From positions 1 through 64,000 of the forward strand of contig JAIQET010000015.1 in assembly GCA_020073645.1 (NCBI GenBank): a stretch of DNA of 64,000 bases. Reading direction: 5' to 3'. This DNA comes from Terriglobia bacterium. Lineage in GTDB: Bacteria > Acidobacteriota > Terriglobia > Terriglobales > Acidobacteriaceae. Below are positions 7,684-17,124 of the stretch, one piece after another. The notes under the pieces are model-generated. The model was given only the letters and a program-made list of their open reading frames with translations, did no database searches and had not been told where the DNA came from. Each line of letters starts with the position of its first letter. The first letter of the stretch is position 1. The translations under genes and the position numbers were made by a program.

Positions 7684-9453
7684 ATGCGAAGCCTTTGTCT
7701 TTTCCTCCTGACTGCACTCATACCCTTGGTCTTGTTTTCCGGCTGCGGTGGGGGTGGGAGCACGCCACCGCCGCCGGTAACCGTCACCATCTCGGCGCCG
7801 CAACCCACCGTCAGCGTGGGCAGCCACCTTCTGTTCACTGCAAGGGTCAACGGTATCACCAACAACAGTGCCGTGATCTGGCAAGTGGACGATATGACAG
7901 GTGGCAATCTGACGGTGGGAACCATTGACACTTTCGGAAACTACACCGCGCCCGCGGCGATCCCCAATCCTGCTGCCGTGACGGTGAAAGCCATCGCCAA
8001 GGTAGACATGTCGAAGTCGGCGTCGGCAGGTATCACCGTCACCGTCGGGGTTATGGTTTCTCCGGCGAGCGCCTTGCTGCCCCCTGGGGGGATACCGGAG
8101 CAATTCACTGCCACCGTCAGCGGGAGCAGCAACATGAATGTCAACTGGACGGTCAACGGGCACGCTCCGGGCGATCCCGATACGACCTTCGGGACCATCA
8201 GCACGACCGGGCTATACACGCCTCCCGGCGCGATTCCAGACCCACCCGAGTTTAACGTGACCGCAACCGCGCAGGTCGATCCCACGCAATCAGCCAACGC
8301 GCCTTGCACAATCTCGGCTGGGGGACCGGGAGTGAATCAGGCGGCCCAGACTGCGCCTATCAAACTGGGGACTTCGGGCGGGAACGCGCTGGATACGAGC
8401 GCGGGCTTCTGTTGTTCGGGAACCCTCGGCGCCTTGGTTACCAGGAATAACATCGACTTCATCCTGAGCAACAACCACGTGCTGGCCAAGAGCGACAAAG
8501 GTACGGCGGGCGACCCCATCAGTCAGCCCGGTTTGGTGGACACCTCGCCACCGTGCACGCGGGGGCAGACGGTGGCCAATCTATCTCAGTTCGTAAACTT
8601 GCAAACGGCGGCGATGCCCGAAGATGCTGCCCTGGCACAAATCGTCAGCGGTCAAGTGGACACTACCGGCGCCATTCTGCAACTCGGGGTGGTCAGCAAC
8701 GGCCTGGCCCAGCCGGCGCCGCCTGCGAATACCACGATTCCGCCGGCTATTGGCATGGCGGTGGCCAAGAGCGGGCGCACGACCGGACTGACGTGCTCCA
8801 CAATTGCCGTCATCGATCTTTCCAACGTGCAGGTGGATTACAGTCCCTCTTGTGGTTCGAACGCGACCGCATTCACTGTGACCTATAACAACCAGATCGA
8901 CATCGTAAGCACGAGCTTCAGCGCACCCGGAGACTCCGGGTCCCTGGTCGTGGACTCGGACACGGCTCAACCCGTAGGTTTGCTCTTTGCCGGTACTTCT
9001 ACGGACACGGTGGCCAATCCGATCCAGGATGTGCTGAACGATTTGCCTGATCCTGGCAACAAAGCAATTCCTACCTTTGTGGGAGGGGCGACGCACACGG
9101 TTATGGCTTGCACCGGCAACAGCAGTCAGGGCGGAGGCGGAGGCCAGAACCTCACCGCGGCGAGCGTGACTCCAGTGGCGAACGAAGAGGTCTCCCGTGC
9201 CAGGACTGCCAAGAACAATCACCTTGCGGCGTTGATCGCCGATCCTGCGGTGCTCGGTGTCGGTGTGGGAGCCGGGGACGACCCCGGGGCAGCTGCCGTT
9301 GTTGTCTTTGTGGAGAAGGGCAAGGCGCACCGGCCTATCCCCGCCACTCTGGACGGAGTGAAGACAAAGATACGAACTGTGGAGCGGTTCCGCGCTTTGG
9401 GCTCTTGTCCCGCCCCGGGCAGCGCGCATCCAGCGGCGACTTCGCTACCCTGA
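7684..9453 (+). CDS. Ig-repeat lipoprotein with trypsin-like serine protease domain
   Basis: 589 residues. A signal peptide ends in a lipobox-like LFSGC, so it is a probable lipoprotein. Two Ig-like repeats follow (about 30-120 and 123-220), each with GxYTxPxxIP wording. Then comes a chymotrypsin-fold domain whose triad can be read as H in LSNNHVLAKS, D in EDAALAQI and S in APGDSGSLVV. This looks like the bacterial relatives of the plant NAL1-type protease. A C-terminal segment after a Gly-rich linker (about 480) has unknown function. It likely acts at the cell surface. Its last 9 bp overlap the end of the convergent O-antigen ligase gene. Confidence 0.75.
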   Translation: MRSLCLFLLTALIPLVLFSGCGGGGSTPPPPVTVTISAPQPTVSVGSHLLFTARVNGITNNSAVIWQVDDMTGGNLTVGTIDTFGNYTAPAAIPNPAAVTVKAIAKVDMSKSASAGITVTVGVMVSPASALLPPGGIPEQFTATVSGSSNMNVNWTVNGHAPGDPDTTFGTISTTGLYTPPGAIPDPPEFNVTATAQVDPTQSANAPCTISAGGPGVNQAAQTAPIKLGTSGGNALDTSAGFCCSGTLGALVTRNNIDFILSNNHVLAKSDKGTAGDPISQPGLVDTSPPCTRGQTVANLSQFVNLQTAAMPEDAALAQIVSGQVDTTGAILQLGVVSNGLAQPAPPANTTIPPAIGMAVAKSGRTTGLTCSTIAVIDLSNVQVDYSPSCGSNATAFTVTYNNQIDIVSTSFSAPGDSGSLVVDSDTAQPVGLLFAGTSTDTVANPIQDVLNDLPDPGNKAIPTFVGGATHTVMACTGNSSQGGGGGQNLTAASVTPVANEEVSRARTAKNNHLAALIADPAVLGVGVGAGDDPGAAAVVVFVEKGKAHRPIPATLDGVKTKIRTVERFRALGSCPAPGSAHPAATSLP

Positions 9454-10803
9454 GGAGGCTTCCTGAATGCCCTCGCGCTGGCGCGAAGTCCGGCGAGGCA
9501 AACCAAAACGCGGTTCCATCGCGGCTATGATGCACAGCACGTAGAACAGAGCTGCATTTGCGGGAATCTGCAAGTTGAAATCGACCAGGCTGTGTACCAG
9601 GATGCCCGTAACACCTAGCATGGCTGCCAGGGCAACCGCACCATTTGTGTCCGACGGCCAATTCCCCAACTTTTTTATGGCCCGGCTGTAGGCCACCACC
9701 ACGAACCACAGCATGGTGGCGAACCCCAGTGCTCCCATCTCCACCAGCAACTGCAGGTAGTCGTTGTGGGCGGCGTTCACAAAGAAGTTCGTATAGAACG
9801 TGCGGAATTGCGGATAGATGTTCGCAAAGACGCCCAGGCCCCATCCCAGGATTGGCTTATGGGTGAACATCCTCAGCGTGTCGCGATCAATGGCGAGCCG
9901 GGTCCCTCCGGACAATTCGGCGCGCGCCTCGGTATGAATGCTGGCCATGCGCCTGGCCAGTTCGCCGCCGCCGAGCCAGGCCAGCAGTCCGACGACAATC
10001 ACCAGAAAAATTCCCGCGGCCAGGGCGGTTCTGCCGGACTTCTGCCTTCTGATGGTGAAAGCAGCTAGGACGGCTATCTGCACAGCGAAAGCGGCCATGC
10101 CGCCGCGCGATCCCGAAAGAAAGATGGAGCTGGCCATGACCGCCGCTGCCACCGCCGCCATGGTTTTTCGCGGGCCACGCGCATAACGAGTGAGCGCAAA
10201 CACCAGTGGAATGGGCACCAGCATTTCCATCAGGCCGGCGTAGTGATCATGATTCACATACGGACCGTAGATCCAACCGCCGTGGGCCGGGGTGCGCACC
10301 CAATAGAGCTTGTCTTTCGAACTGATCCCCTGGATCACGGCGAACATCGCCATCGCGAAGCCGTAGGAGGAAAACGCAATTGTCAGAAGCTTAACTTGCG
10401 CGGTTCGCCGCAGGCACTGGACCACCAGAAAGGAGAGCAAGCCGTAGGAACAGTACAAAAGCGCGGTGGAGAAAGTCTGGTAGCGGTATGCGGTAAGGCC
10501 CAGCCCGAGTTGCAGCACGACAAGAGCGGCAAAAACCAGCATTGGGAAAAACAAGGGGTTGGAAAGGATCTGTAGTTCACCGGATCGCGCTTGGCGGACA
10601 GCCCAGAGCACGAAGAGCAAGGCCGCACCGGTTTCCAGGATGAAAATGGACCAGGCCTCCACGGCGCCGAAAGCCAGCGGGCCAAACAAGAGCAAACCGA
10701 GGGTCCCGTAGAACAGGATGGGGTCCAAGAACGAGGGAGAGGATGGTCGCTCCACGGCGGCTTGCGAGTTTTGCGCCGCTCCGGCGGAAGTCTCAGTGAG
10801 CAC
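9445..10803 (-). CDS. O-antigen ligase / Wzy-type polymerase family membrane protein
   Basis: 452 residues with roughly ten to twelve hydrophobic segments and the Wzy_C/WaaL signature region. A large non-cytoplasmic loop contains GGWIYGPYVNHDHYAGLMEM. A later RDTLRMFTHKPILGWGLGVF and a NAAHNDYLQLLVEMG motif hold the conserved His. Such enzymes polymerise or ligate lipid-linked glycan repeats at the inner membrane. The start is GTG at 10803, one base after the stop of the TPR gene, so they are co-transcribed. The TPR and Wzc-like genes upstream support a polymerase role for the locus glycan. Confidence 0.82.
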   Translation of the reverse strand: MLTETSAGAAQNSQAAVERPSSPSFLDPILFYGTLGLLLFGPLAFGAVEAWSIFILETGAALLFVLWAVRQARSGELQILSNPLFFPMLVFAALVVLQLGLGLTAYRYQTFSTALLYCSYGLLSFLVVQCLRRTAQVKLLTIAFSSYGFAMAMFAVIQGISSKDKLYWVRTPAHGGWIYGPYVNHDHYAGLMEMLVPIPLVFALTRYARGPRKTMAAVAAAVMASSIFLSGSRGGMAAFAVQIAVLAAFTIRRQKSGRTALAAGIFLVIVVGLLAWLGGGELARRMASIHTEARAELSGGTRLAIDRDTLRMFTHKPILGWGLGVFANIYPQFRTFYTNFFVNAAHNDYLQLLVEMGALGFATMLWFVVVAYSRAIKKLGNWPSDTNGAVALAAMLGVTGILVHSLVDFNLQIPANAALFYVLCIIAAMEPRFGLPRRTSRQREGIQEASSG

Positions 10804-10804
10804 G

Positions 10805-12064
10805 TTAGTCGTGGCTCCCTTCGACTAGGCGCACGCCGTCAATCCAGAGCTTGCCTTTGATGGGACTTCCCGCGGGCACGCGCTGCACGCGCACGACTAG
10901 CAGTTTTGCCTCGGGCCCGGTGGTAAAGGTGCCACTCACTTGCTTCCAGAAATCTGCGTCTTTCAGTTCCTCGCTGGCGAAGTACAGGGTAGCGTTGAAC
11001 AGGTCCTGGATGGCAAAACGAGGCCCCCCAGCGCCTTCGATATCCTCAGCCCGGAAGTAGGCGGAGAAGTCGTAGCTGGTATTGGGCTGGACCGGTATCA
11101 GTTGCCGGATGCCGGCGTCTTCGATTTTCGCGGTATTGAAATCGATCTCCAGGGAGCGATGCCCGGCATGAGACCGCGTGGGATCCAGGGCCAGGGAGAC
11201 GTCCGGCGTCTTGGCGTACAACCAATCGAATCCACCGTTCAGCACGTCTAGACTGAAATCGCCGTTGACCACAAGGTTGGTGGGCGAAGGTTGGTAGGCG
11301 GAGAGCGCGGACAAGCCGGCTGCCTGTTGCCAAACCAGGCGGGCCTGATCGGCGTCGCGCTGGCCAATCAGATAGCGGATGTAGTCAAACACCTGGTAGC
11401 GCTCCATGGGCAAGTGGAGTTCCACCAGTTGTGCCCAGACCTTGGCTGCACTGGCGGTCTCCTTTTTCGCCATCAGAAGATTCAGGAATGCCGCGTAGAC
11501 ATCGGGTCGAGGCGGGACAACGTCGCGCAGCAGAGCCTCGACATCCGGCCTGGTGCGCCAGCAGAGCGACAAGGCGGCGGACGGCAAGCTGGGATCGTTT
11601 TCCAGCACCACGCGGAACTCTTTCAGGGCCCGGTCGGTGTCTCCCTGGACCAGGTACAGGTTGGCGGCTTCCCAGGCGACCTCGGGAGTTCGCGGGTCGG
11701 CGGCGATGGCGTGTTCCAACGCATCTTTCTGCTGGTTGGTGTCGCCGAGCAGCGCGTAGGCCGCGGCCAGGTCGAACCAATAGCGCGCTGCATAGGGATT
11801 CAACGCGATAGCCGCTCGGTACGCCGCCACCGCGGGTTCCGGGGATCGCTGCACAATCAAGAAGTAACGTCCTACACGGTAGTGGTAATCGGCATTTCCG
11901 GGCTGCAGTCGGGCGGCACGCTGCAAACTGGCGAATTCGGGTTTTTCAGAGAAATAAGCAGCAGCACCCTGTGCGGACACCAAGCCAATGTAAGCCGCGG
12001 CCAAGACCAGGGACAGCGACAGCAGGAAGATCTTTTGGGCTGGGCTGTGGAGCGGTATCTGCAT
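10805..12064 (-). CDS. TPR-repeat membrane-anchored protein with C-terminal carbohydrate-binding-like domain
   Basis: 419 residues. An N-terminal hydrophobic segment (about 11-32) is followed by TPR helices (about 45-230), for example DYHYRVGRYFL, ARYWFDLAAAYALLGDT and VAWEAANLYLVQGDTDRALKEF. The C-terminal 160 residues are all-beta, starting NLVVNGDFSLDVLNGGFDW and including SLEIDF and QLIPVQPNTSYDFSAYFRAE. This wording is typical of CBM-like sheets. Placed between Wzc-like and polymerase genes, it may scaffold glycan assembly or bind the product outside the membrane. The function is inferred only. Confidence 0.7.
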   Translation of the reverse strand: MQIPLHSPAQKIFLLSLSLVLAAAYIGLVSAQGAAAYFSEKPEFASLQRAARLQPGNADYHYRVGRYFLIVQRSPEPAVAAYRAAIALNPYAARYWFDLAAAYALLGDTNQQKDALEHAIAADPRTPEVAWEAANLYLVQGDTDRALKEFRVVLENDPSLPSAALSLCWRTRPDVEALLRDVVPPRPDVYAAFLNLLMAKKETASAAKVWAQLVELHLPMERYQVFDYIRYLIGQRDADQARLVWQQAAGLSALSAYQPSPTNLVVNGDFSLDVLNGGFDWLYAKTPDVSLALDPTRSHAGHRSLEIDFNTAKIEDAGIRQLIPVQPNTSYDFSAYFRAEDIEGAGGPRFAIQDLFNATLYFASEELKDADFWKQVSGTFTTGPEAKLLVVRVQRVPAGSPIKGKLWIDGVRLVEGSHD

Positions 12065-12110
12065 ACCAGACTGCTCGTGGGCGGCGAAATTCCGTTAACG
12101 CTTTGTCACC

Positions 12111-14462
12111 CTAAATACCGCTGGAAGTGGCCTTGGGAGCGGGTTCCTCTGCGCTGGTGAGTTCGTCCTCCTGATAATAGCGTTGGCCGTATTTCCCCTG
12201 GTATTCGTAGTAATAGTAATACTCGGGCGAGTTGAGATCGACCGCGTTCAGCAGCACTCCACAGACGCGGGCATTCACTTGCATCAGAAGGTCACGCGCA
12301 CGGCGTAGGGCCTGTTTGGTGGTTTGACCGGAGCGAATTACCAGGACCACGGCGTCCGCCCGAGTGGACATCACCACCGCGTCAGTAACGGACAGGGTCG
12401 GCGGTGTGTCGACCACGATGTGGTCGTATTCTCCGCGCAGCTCGGCGAGAACGTCTTTCATGTTGGCGGACGCGAGCAATTCCGCCGGATTCGGCGGCGG
12501 GGTTCCCGCGGGCAGCACGAACAGCGACGGGAGAATGGGCGAGCGTACCGTGGCCTGTTGAATCGTGGCACTTCCGGTCAGCACGTTGCTCAGTCCGGTG
12601 CGTGGTCCCATGCCGAGCGTCTTGTGAATGCTGGGACGGCGCAAGTCGGCATCAATCAACAGAACTCGTGTACCCTTCTGCGCCAGCACGATGGCGGTGT
12701 TGATGCTGGTGGTGGTCTTGCCCTCCTGGGGGAGCGCGCTGGTGATCAGAATGACCTTGGGCGGCGCTCCCAGGGAGGTCAGCAAAAGCGAAGTCCGCAA
12801 GGCGCGATACGACTCCGCCATCTGGGACTGGGGCCGCGATTGGGTTACCAACTCCACCGCTTCCTTGGAAGAAGCCACCGCCAGGCGCTGCCGCGAACTG
12901 GCTTCCGTGGCTTTGGAGCCAAGCGGAATCATTCCCAGCGATGGCAGCGCCGAGATGACCTGCGCTTGCTCGGGCGTGCGCACGGTGTTGTCGATGCCTT
13001 CCAGCAGGAAGGCAAGTCCAATGCCGGTGGAGAGGCCGAGCGCCAGCGCGAAGGCAAGATTCCGTGGCACGTTCGGCTCCGAGGGCTCGGTCGGGACGCG
13101 GGCTCGATCGACAGGGCGAATGTTGTTGGAGCGCAGACCTGCGGTGACGCCGGCTTCTTTCAGCTTTTCCAGCAAGCCTTCGTAAAGTGTGCGGTTGGTC
13201 TCGAGGTCACGTTTCAGCAGGCTGTATTCGATGGCGCTTTCATTGAGTTGGTTGGCATCTTGTTTCTGCTTTTCCAGGGCACCACTCAGCATGTTCTCCC
13301 GCTGCAGGGAAGCAAGATAGTTGCCACGCACCCGTGACACTACTTTCTTCATCTCGATCTGGATCTGGGCGTCCACTTCCTTCAACTGGTTGTTGAGTTG
13401 GGCGACCTTGGGATAGGAAGGCCCGAACTGGGTACTGAGTTCCGCCACCTGGATCTTGAGATCGGCCTGCTGCTCGCGTAATTTGTCCAGCAGCGGGGAA
13501 CCGCTACTCCCCGGGGTCCCGGAGGCGGCGTCGGCGCCCGCGGCAGCGGCGGCCGCCGACGTGTCTGCATCGCCTGACTGCACCAGGCGATACGCCGATT
13601 CCTTTTCCATTCGGTCGGATTCCGCGGCGGTTAGTTCCTTGTTCAGTTCGTCGAGTTTGGCGGTGATGATGTTCTGCTTTTCGTCAATCCCAAGGATCTC
13701 ATGTTCCTTCTGGTACTTGACTAGTTTCTCCTGCGATGTTTCGACCTTGATCTGGAGGTCCGCCAACTGTTTTTGTAACCAGTCGGACGTCTGCATAGTG
13801 GACTCGAAGCGGGTCTTGAAATTCTGCTCGATGTAGGTGCTGATCAAGGTGTTGACCACTCGCGCGGCCAGGTTCTTGTCAGGGCTGCGGTAGTGGATTT
13901 CGATAATGCGGGTGTTAAGCCGCAACGCCACGCGCAGATTTCCCTTGAACCCATCCAGAACTTCCGAGGTTTGGGCAGAATCCGGCTGGATCGCGTCTGT
14001 GGTCAGCTGCAATGCGTTTGCCGGGGACTCACCACGGCCGCCGAACTCCGTCCGTTTATCCAGGTTCAACTGCTTGATCACCTGCAATGCCAGCAGATCA
14101 CTCCGCAGGATACTGGCTTCGGTGTCCAGGTCGGTAGGGTCGTAGTAGTCCCCGCCGCCGTTAGGCGAATCCTTGAAATTCATGATCTCGGGATCCACCT
14201 TGTTGATGGCGATGCTGCCCGAGGCCTCGTAGATGCGCGTGCTCCTCAGGGTGGCGATGGCCACGACTGAGAAAATAAGGGCCAGACTGGAGACCACCAC
14301 CCACTTGCGCTTGATGAGGACGCGCAGATATTCCCGCAGCACGGAATCCTGGACGGGCAGCGCGGGGTAGATATGAGGAGGCCGGTTGAATTCAATCGGG
14401 TAGGCGGACTGAACCTCACGCAAAGCCTGGCCGTTGGCCGGAATCAGGGGTCCCGAATCCAT
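12111..14462 (-). CDS. Wzc-like polysaccharide co-polymerase / tyrosine autokinase
   Basis: 783 residues. A Wzz domain begins near residue 40 with TM1 about 53-73. A long coiled coil (about 220-430, broken by an Ala/Gly/Ser-rich insert) leads to TM2 about 460-480. The C-terminal BY-kinase shows Walker A SALPQEGKTT, Walker A' LLIDADLRRP and Walker B IVVDTPP. The tail has a tyrosine cluster (PEYYYYYEY and YGQRYYQED) for autophosphorylation. It controls chain length and export of exopolysaccharide or capsule. A strong GGAGGAGTGAGGAG site lies before ATG 14462. It heads the minus-strand unit with the TPR and polymerase genes; no Wza outer-membrane channel gene is in view. Confidence 0.92.
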   Translation of the reverse strand: MDSGPLIPANGQALREVQSAYPIEFNRPPHIYPALPVQDSVLREYLRVLIKRKWVVVSSLALIFSVVAIATLRSTRIYEASGSIAINKVDPEIMNFKDSPNGGGDYYDPTDLDTEASILRSDLLALQVIKQLNLDKRTEFGGRGESPANALQLTTDAIQPDSAQTSEVLDGFKGNLRVALRLNTRIIEIHYRSPDKNLAARVVNTLISTYIEQNFKTRFESTMQTSDWLQKQLADLQIKVETSQEKLVKYQKEHEILGIDEKQNIITAKLDELNKELTAAESDRMEKESAYRLVQSGDADTSAAAAAAGADAASGTPGSSGSPLLDKLREQQADLKIQVAELSTQFGPSYPKVAQLNNQLKEVDAQIQIEMKKVVSRVRGNYLASLQRENMLSGALEKQKQDANQLNESAIEYSLLKRDLETNRTLYEGLLEKLKEAGVTAGLRSNNIRPVDRARVPTEPSEPNVPRNLAFALALGLSTGIGLAFLLEGIDNTVRTPEQAQVISALPSLGMIPLGSKATEASSRQRLAVASSKEAVELVTQSRPQSQMAESYRALRTSLLLTSLGAPPKVILITSALPQEGKTTTSINTAIVLAQKGTRVLLIDADLRRPSIHKTLGMGPRTGLSNVLTGSATIQQATVRSPILPSLFVLPAGTPPPNPAELLASANMKDVLAELRGEYDHIVVDTPPTLSVTDAVVMSTRADAVVLVIRSGQTTKQALRRARDLLMQVNARVCGVLLNAVDLNSPEYYYYYEYQGKYGQRYYQEDELTSAEEPAPKATSSGI

Positions 14463-14831
14463 CAATACTCCTCACTCCTCCACAAACACGCCCGCGGCCA
14501 AAGCGAAAAAAACACGACGGTACCCGTCGTTTTCTGCTCCGACGCGCAAGCTGGCCACAGAGATTTGTCTCGCCACGATATCGTTGAACGGTTGCGCACA
14601 TTCTAACATCGCGCTGCAAGAGTCTTGACCTTAATTTCGCTGGTTCCAAATTGTTAACCTCCTGCGGCAAGCGCCCGCGCGATTGCGAAAATCTCCGCTA
14701 TACTACGGGTTATCTTTTCGTCCTCCTGGCACGGACAACGGGATGCTTTTTCAGCACGCCATTCAAAATCTCGCCACTTCTGCAGAGGTAAGCTGGTCAA
14801 TTGGGTTCGTCACTCGGAAGGGGCACCATAG
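14463..14831. other. Divergent intergenic region between wzc-like and pseB
   Basis: 369 bp with no credible gene. It must hold the promoters for both the minus-strand polysaccharide unit and the plus-strand nonulosonate operon. A TATACT at 14699-14704 is a candidate -10 for pseB (leader about 120 nt). No convincing -35 or operator palindrome was found. Confidence 0.45.
14699..14704 (+). promoter_or_regulatory. Candidate -10 box for pse operon
   Basis: TATACT is the best -10 match in the divergent region, facing pseB. The hexamer 17 bp upstream is GC-rich and does not match a -35, so activator dependence or a wrong call are both possible. Confidence 0.25.
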
Positions 14832-15857
14832 ATGAACTGGTCGGAACAGGTTGTGCTGGTCACCGGCGGTACGGGATCGTTTGGCAAGAAGTTCGTGGAG
14901 TTGATGCTGCGCGACTATCATCCGCACAAGCTCATCATCTTCAGCCGGGACGAACTCAAGCAGCACGACATGCGGGCGGCGGGCTTTGATCATCCCAGCC
15001 TGCGGTACTTCATCGGGGACGTGCGCGACCGGCAACGTCTGGAGCGGGCCCTGGCTGGGGTGACCGTGGTGGTGCACGCCGCGGCTCTGAAGCAGGTGCC
15101 GGCCTGCGAATACAACCCCTTCGAGGCTATCCAGACCAACATCATGGGCGGCCGCAACGTGATCGACGCCGCCATCGACAAGGGTGTCCACCGCGTGCTG
15201 GCGCTGAGCACCGACAAAGCGGTGAACCCCATCAACCTTTACGGCGCCACCAAGCTGTGCGCGGAAAAAATGTTCGTGCAGGCCAACGCTTACGCCGGTG
15301 CGCAGGATACCCGCTTCAGTTGCGCCCGCTACGGCAACGTCGTGGGCAGCCGTGGCAGCGTGATTCCGGTGTTTCAGGAGCAGCGCAAGCGTGGCCGGAT
15401 CACCGTGACCGATCCCCGCATGACCCGTTTCTGGCTCACCCTGGAGCAGGGCGTGCGCTTCGTGGTGCGCTGCATCGAGCAGATGCACGGCGGGGAAATT
15501 TTCGTGCCCAAGATTCCCAGCATGAAGCTGGTAGAAATGGCCGAGGCCCTCGCTCCCGGCTGCGAAGTGGAATATATCGGCATCCGTCCCGGCGAAAAGC
15601 TGCATGAGGTGCTGGTTTCTGAGGACGAAGCCCGCAACACGCTCGATCTCCCCGACATGTACGTGATTCAGCCGGCCCATTCCTGGTGGCGGAAGGAAAA
15701 CTGGGTGCATGGCCGTCCACTCTCGGATGGGTTCCGCTATACCAGTGATACCAATCCGCGCTGGCTCACGCCGGAAGAATTGTTTGACCTGATCGATGCG
15801 GGATCGGCTCCCTCGGAGAGACTGCATTTCGCCGAGCGGCAGCGCGCCCGGGCCTGA
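14832..15857 (+). CDS. pseB: UDP-N-acetylglucosamine 4,6-dehydratase (inverting) PseB
   Basis: 341-residue SDR enzyme for the first step of pseudaminic acid synthesis: UDP-GlcNAc to UDP-2-acetamido-2,6-dideoxy-beta-L-arabino-hexos-4-ulose. The nucleotide motif TGGTGSFGKK is at 11-20. The catalytic segment STDKAV holds D128 and K129, and NLYGATK holds Y137 and K141. The Asp-Lys pair is the mark of the inverting PseB/FlaA1 group. PseC follows 8 bp later. As the first gene of a long plus-strand run, it probably commits sugar flux to the whole locus. Confidence 0.95.
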   Translation: MNWSEQVVLVTGGTGSFGKKFVELMLRDYHPHKLIIFSRDELKQHDMRAAGFDHPSLRYFIGDVRDRQRLERALAGVTVVVHAAALKQVPACEYNPFEAIQTNIMGGRNVIDAAIDKGVHRVLALSTDKAVNPINLYGATKLCAEKMFVQANAYAGAQDTRFSCARYGNVVGSRGSVIPVFQEQRKRGRITVTDPRMTRFWLTLEQGVRFVVRCIEQMHGGEIFVPKIPSMKLVEMAEALAPGCEVEYIGIRPGEKLHEVLVSEDEARNTLDLPDMYVIQPAHSWWRKENWVHGRPLSDGFRYTSDTNPRWLTPEELFDLIDAGSAPSERLHFAERQRARA

Positions 15858-15865
15858 GGGGGTCG

Positions 15866-17092
15866 ATGAGCGCAACTCCGGTGACCAAGACTCCAGCGAG
15901 CAGAGAAATGCTGGCCATCGACGGCGGACCGCCGGTGCGGAAGACTCTGCTTCCCTACGGACGCCAGTCCATCGAGGAGCGCGACATCGCGGCAGTGGTC
16001 GAGACGCTGCGCTCCGATTGGCTGACCACCGGGCCGAAGATCGCGGAGTTTGAAGAAGCGATTGCGGCCTGGGTGGGAGCGAAATACGGAGTCAGTTTCA
16101 GTTCAGGCACTGCCGCCCTGCACGCGGCGGCGTTTGCTGCCGGATTGCAAGCGGGCGATGAGGCCATAACCTCGCCCCTTACCTTTGCTGCGACCGCGAA
16201 CTGCGTGCTTTATCAGAGCGCGACGCCGGTGTTTGCCGATGTTTCGCCGGACACGCTGAATCTGGATCCCCAGGCCACTGCAGCCCGAATCACGTCGCGG
16301 ACCCGCGCAATTCTTCCGGTTGACTATGCCGGCCATCCCGCAGATCTGGAAGCCATCCTGAATCTGGCGGAGCGCCATGGGTTGGTTGTGATCGAGGACG
16401 CCTGCCACGCGCTGGGCGCAGAATATCGCAGACGCCGGGTGGGGAGCGTGTCCCACATGACCGTATTCAGCTTTCACCCGGTGAAGCATCTGACCACCGG
16501 GGAAGGCGGCATGGTCACCACCGACAACCCGGAATTCGCGGAGACGCTGCGGCGCTTCCGCAATCACGGGATCAGCAGCGATACGCGCCAGCGGCAGAGT
16601 GCCGGCCAATGGCATTACGAGATGGTGCTGCTGGGCTTTAATTACCGGCTAACCGACATTGCGTGCGCGCTCGGCCTGGAGCAATTGAAGAGACTCGAAC
16701 CGAACCTGGCCCGGCGCCGGCAGATCGCAGCGCGATATACCGCGGCGTTTCGCGAGTTACCCGGCGTGCTTCCGCCGCGAGTCCGCGGTGACGTGAATCC
16801 CGCGTGGCACCTGTACCCCATCCGCCTGGACCTGGAGAAACTCTCCGCTGGCCGTGGAGAAGTGTTTCGCGCGCTGCGTGCGGAGAACATTGGTGTCAAC
16901 GTGCACTACATTCCGGTGCATCGCCACCCCTACTACAGCGACCGTTTTGGTTACAAGGGCGGCGAGTATCCCGTCGCGGAAGGCGCCTACGAGCGCCTGA
17001 TCAGCTTGCCGATGTTTCACGGCATGAGCGATGCGGATGTGGACGATGTACTGCGCGCGGTGACCAAGGTGGTAGGACATTTTTCCCGTTGA
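15866..17092 (+). CDS. pseC: UDP-4-keto-sugar aminotransferase PseC
   Basis: 408 residues, DegT/DnrJ/EryC1 fold, PLP-dependent. The Schiff-base lysine is K207 in FSFHPVKHLTTGEGGM, and the ring-nitrogen aspartate is in VIEDACHALGAEY (D178). It aminates C4 of the PseB product, using glutamate, to give UDP-4-amino-4,6-dideoxy-beta-L-AltNAc. It directly follows pseB. The next step in the standard route is N-acetylation by PseH; no GNAT gene occurs anywhere in this operon. Confidence 0.95.
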   Translation: MSATPVTKTPASREMLAIDGGPPVRKTLLPYGRQSIEERDIAAVVETLRSDWLTTGPKIAEFEEAIAAWVGAKYGVSFSSGTAALHAAAFAAGLQAGDEAITSPLTFAATANCVLYQSATPVFADVSPDTLNLDPQATAARITSRTRAILPVDYAGHPADLEAILNLAERHGLVVIEDACHALGAEYRRRRVGSVSHMTVFSFHPVKHLTTGEGGMVTTDNPEFAETLRRFRNHGISSDTRQRQSAGQWHYEMVLLGFNYRLTDIACALGLEQLKRLEPNLARRRQIAARYTAAFRELPGVLPPRVRGDVNPAWHLYPIRLDLEKLSAGRGEVFRALRAENIGVNVHYIPVHRHPYYSDRFGYKGGEYPVAEGAYERLISLPMFHGMSDADVDDVLRAVTKVVGHFSR

Positions 17093-17124
17093 GGTGCTCG
17101 GACCGGGCGAAAGGCCGATCAGCC

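Noticed and set aside
14763-15875. 370-codon minus-strand frame over pseB
   Set aside because: Composition is His/Ala/Gly-rich and pseB motifs on the plus strand are complete.
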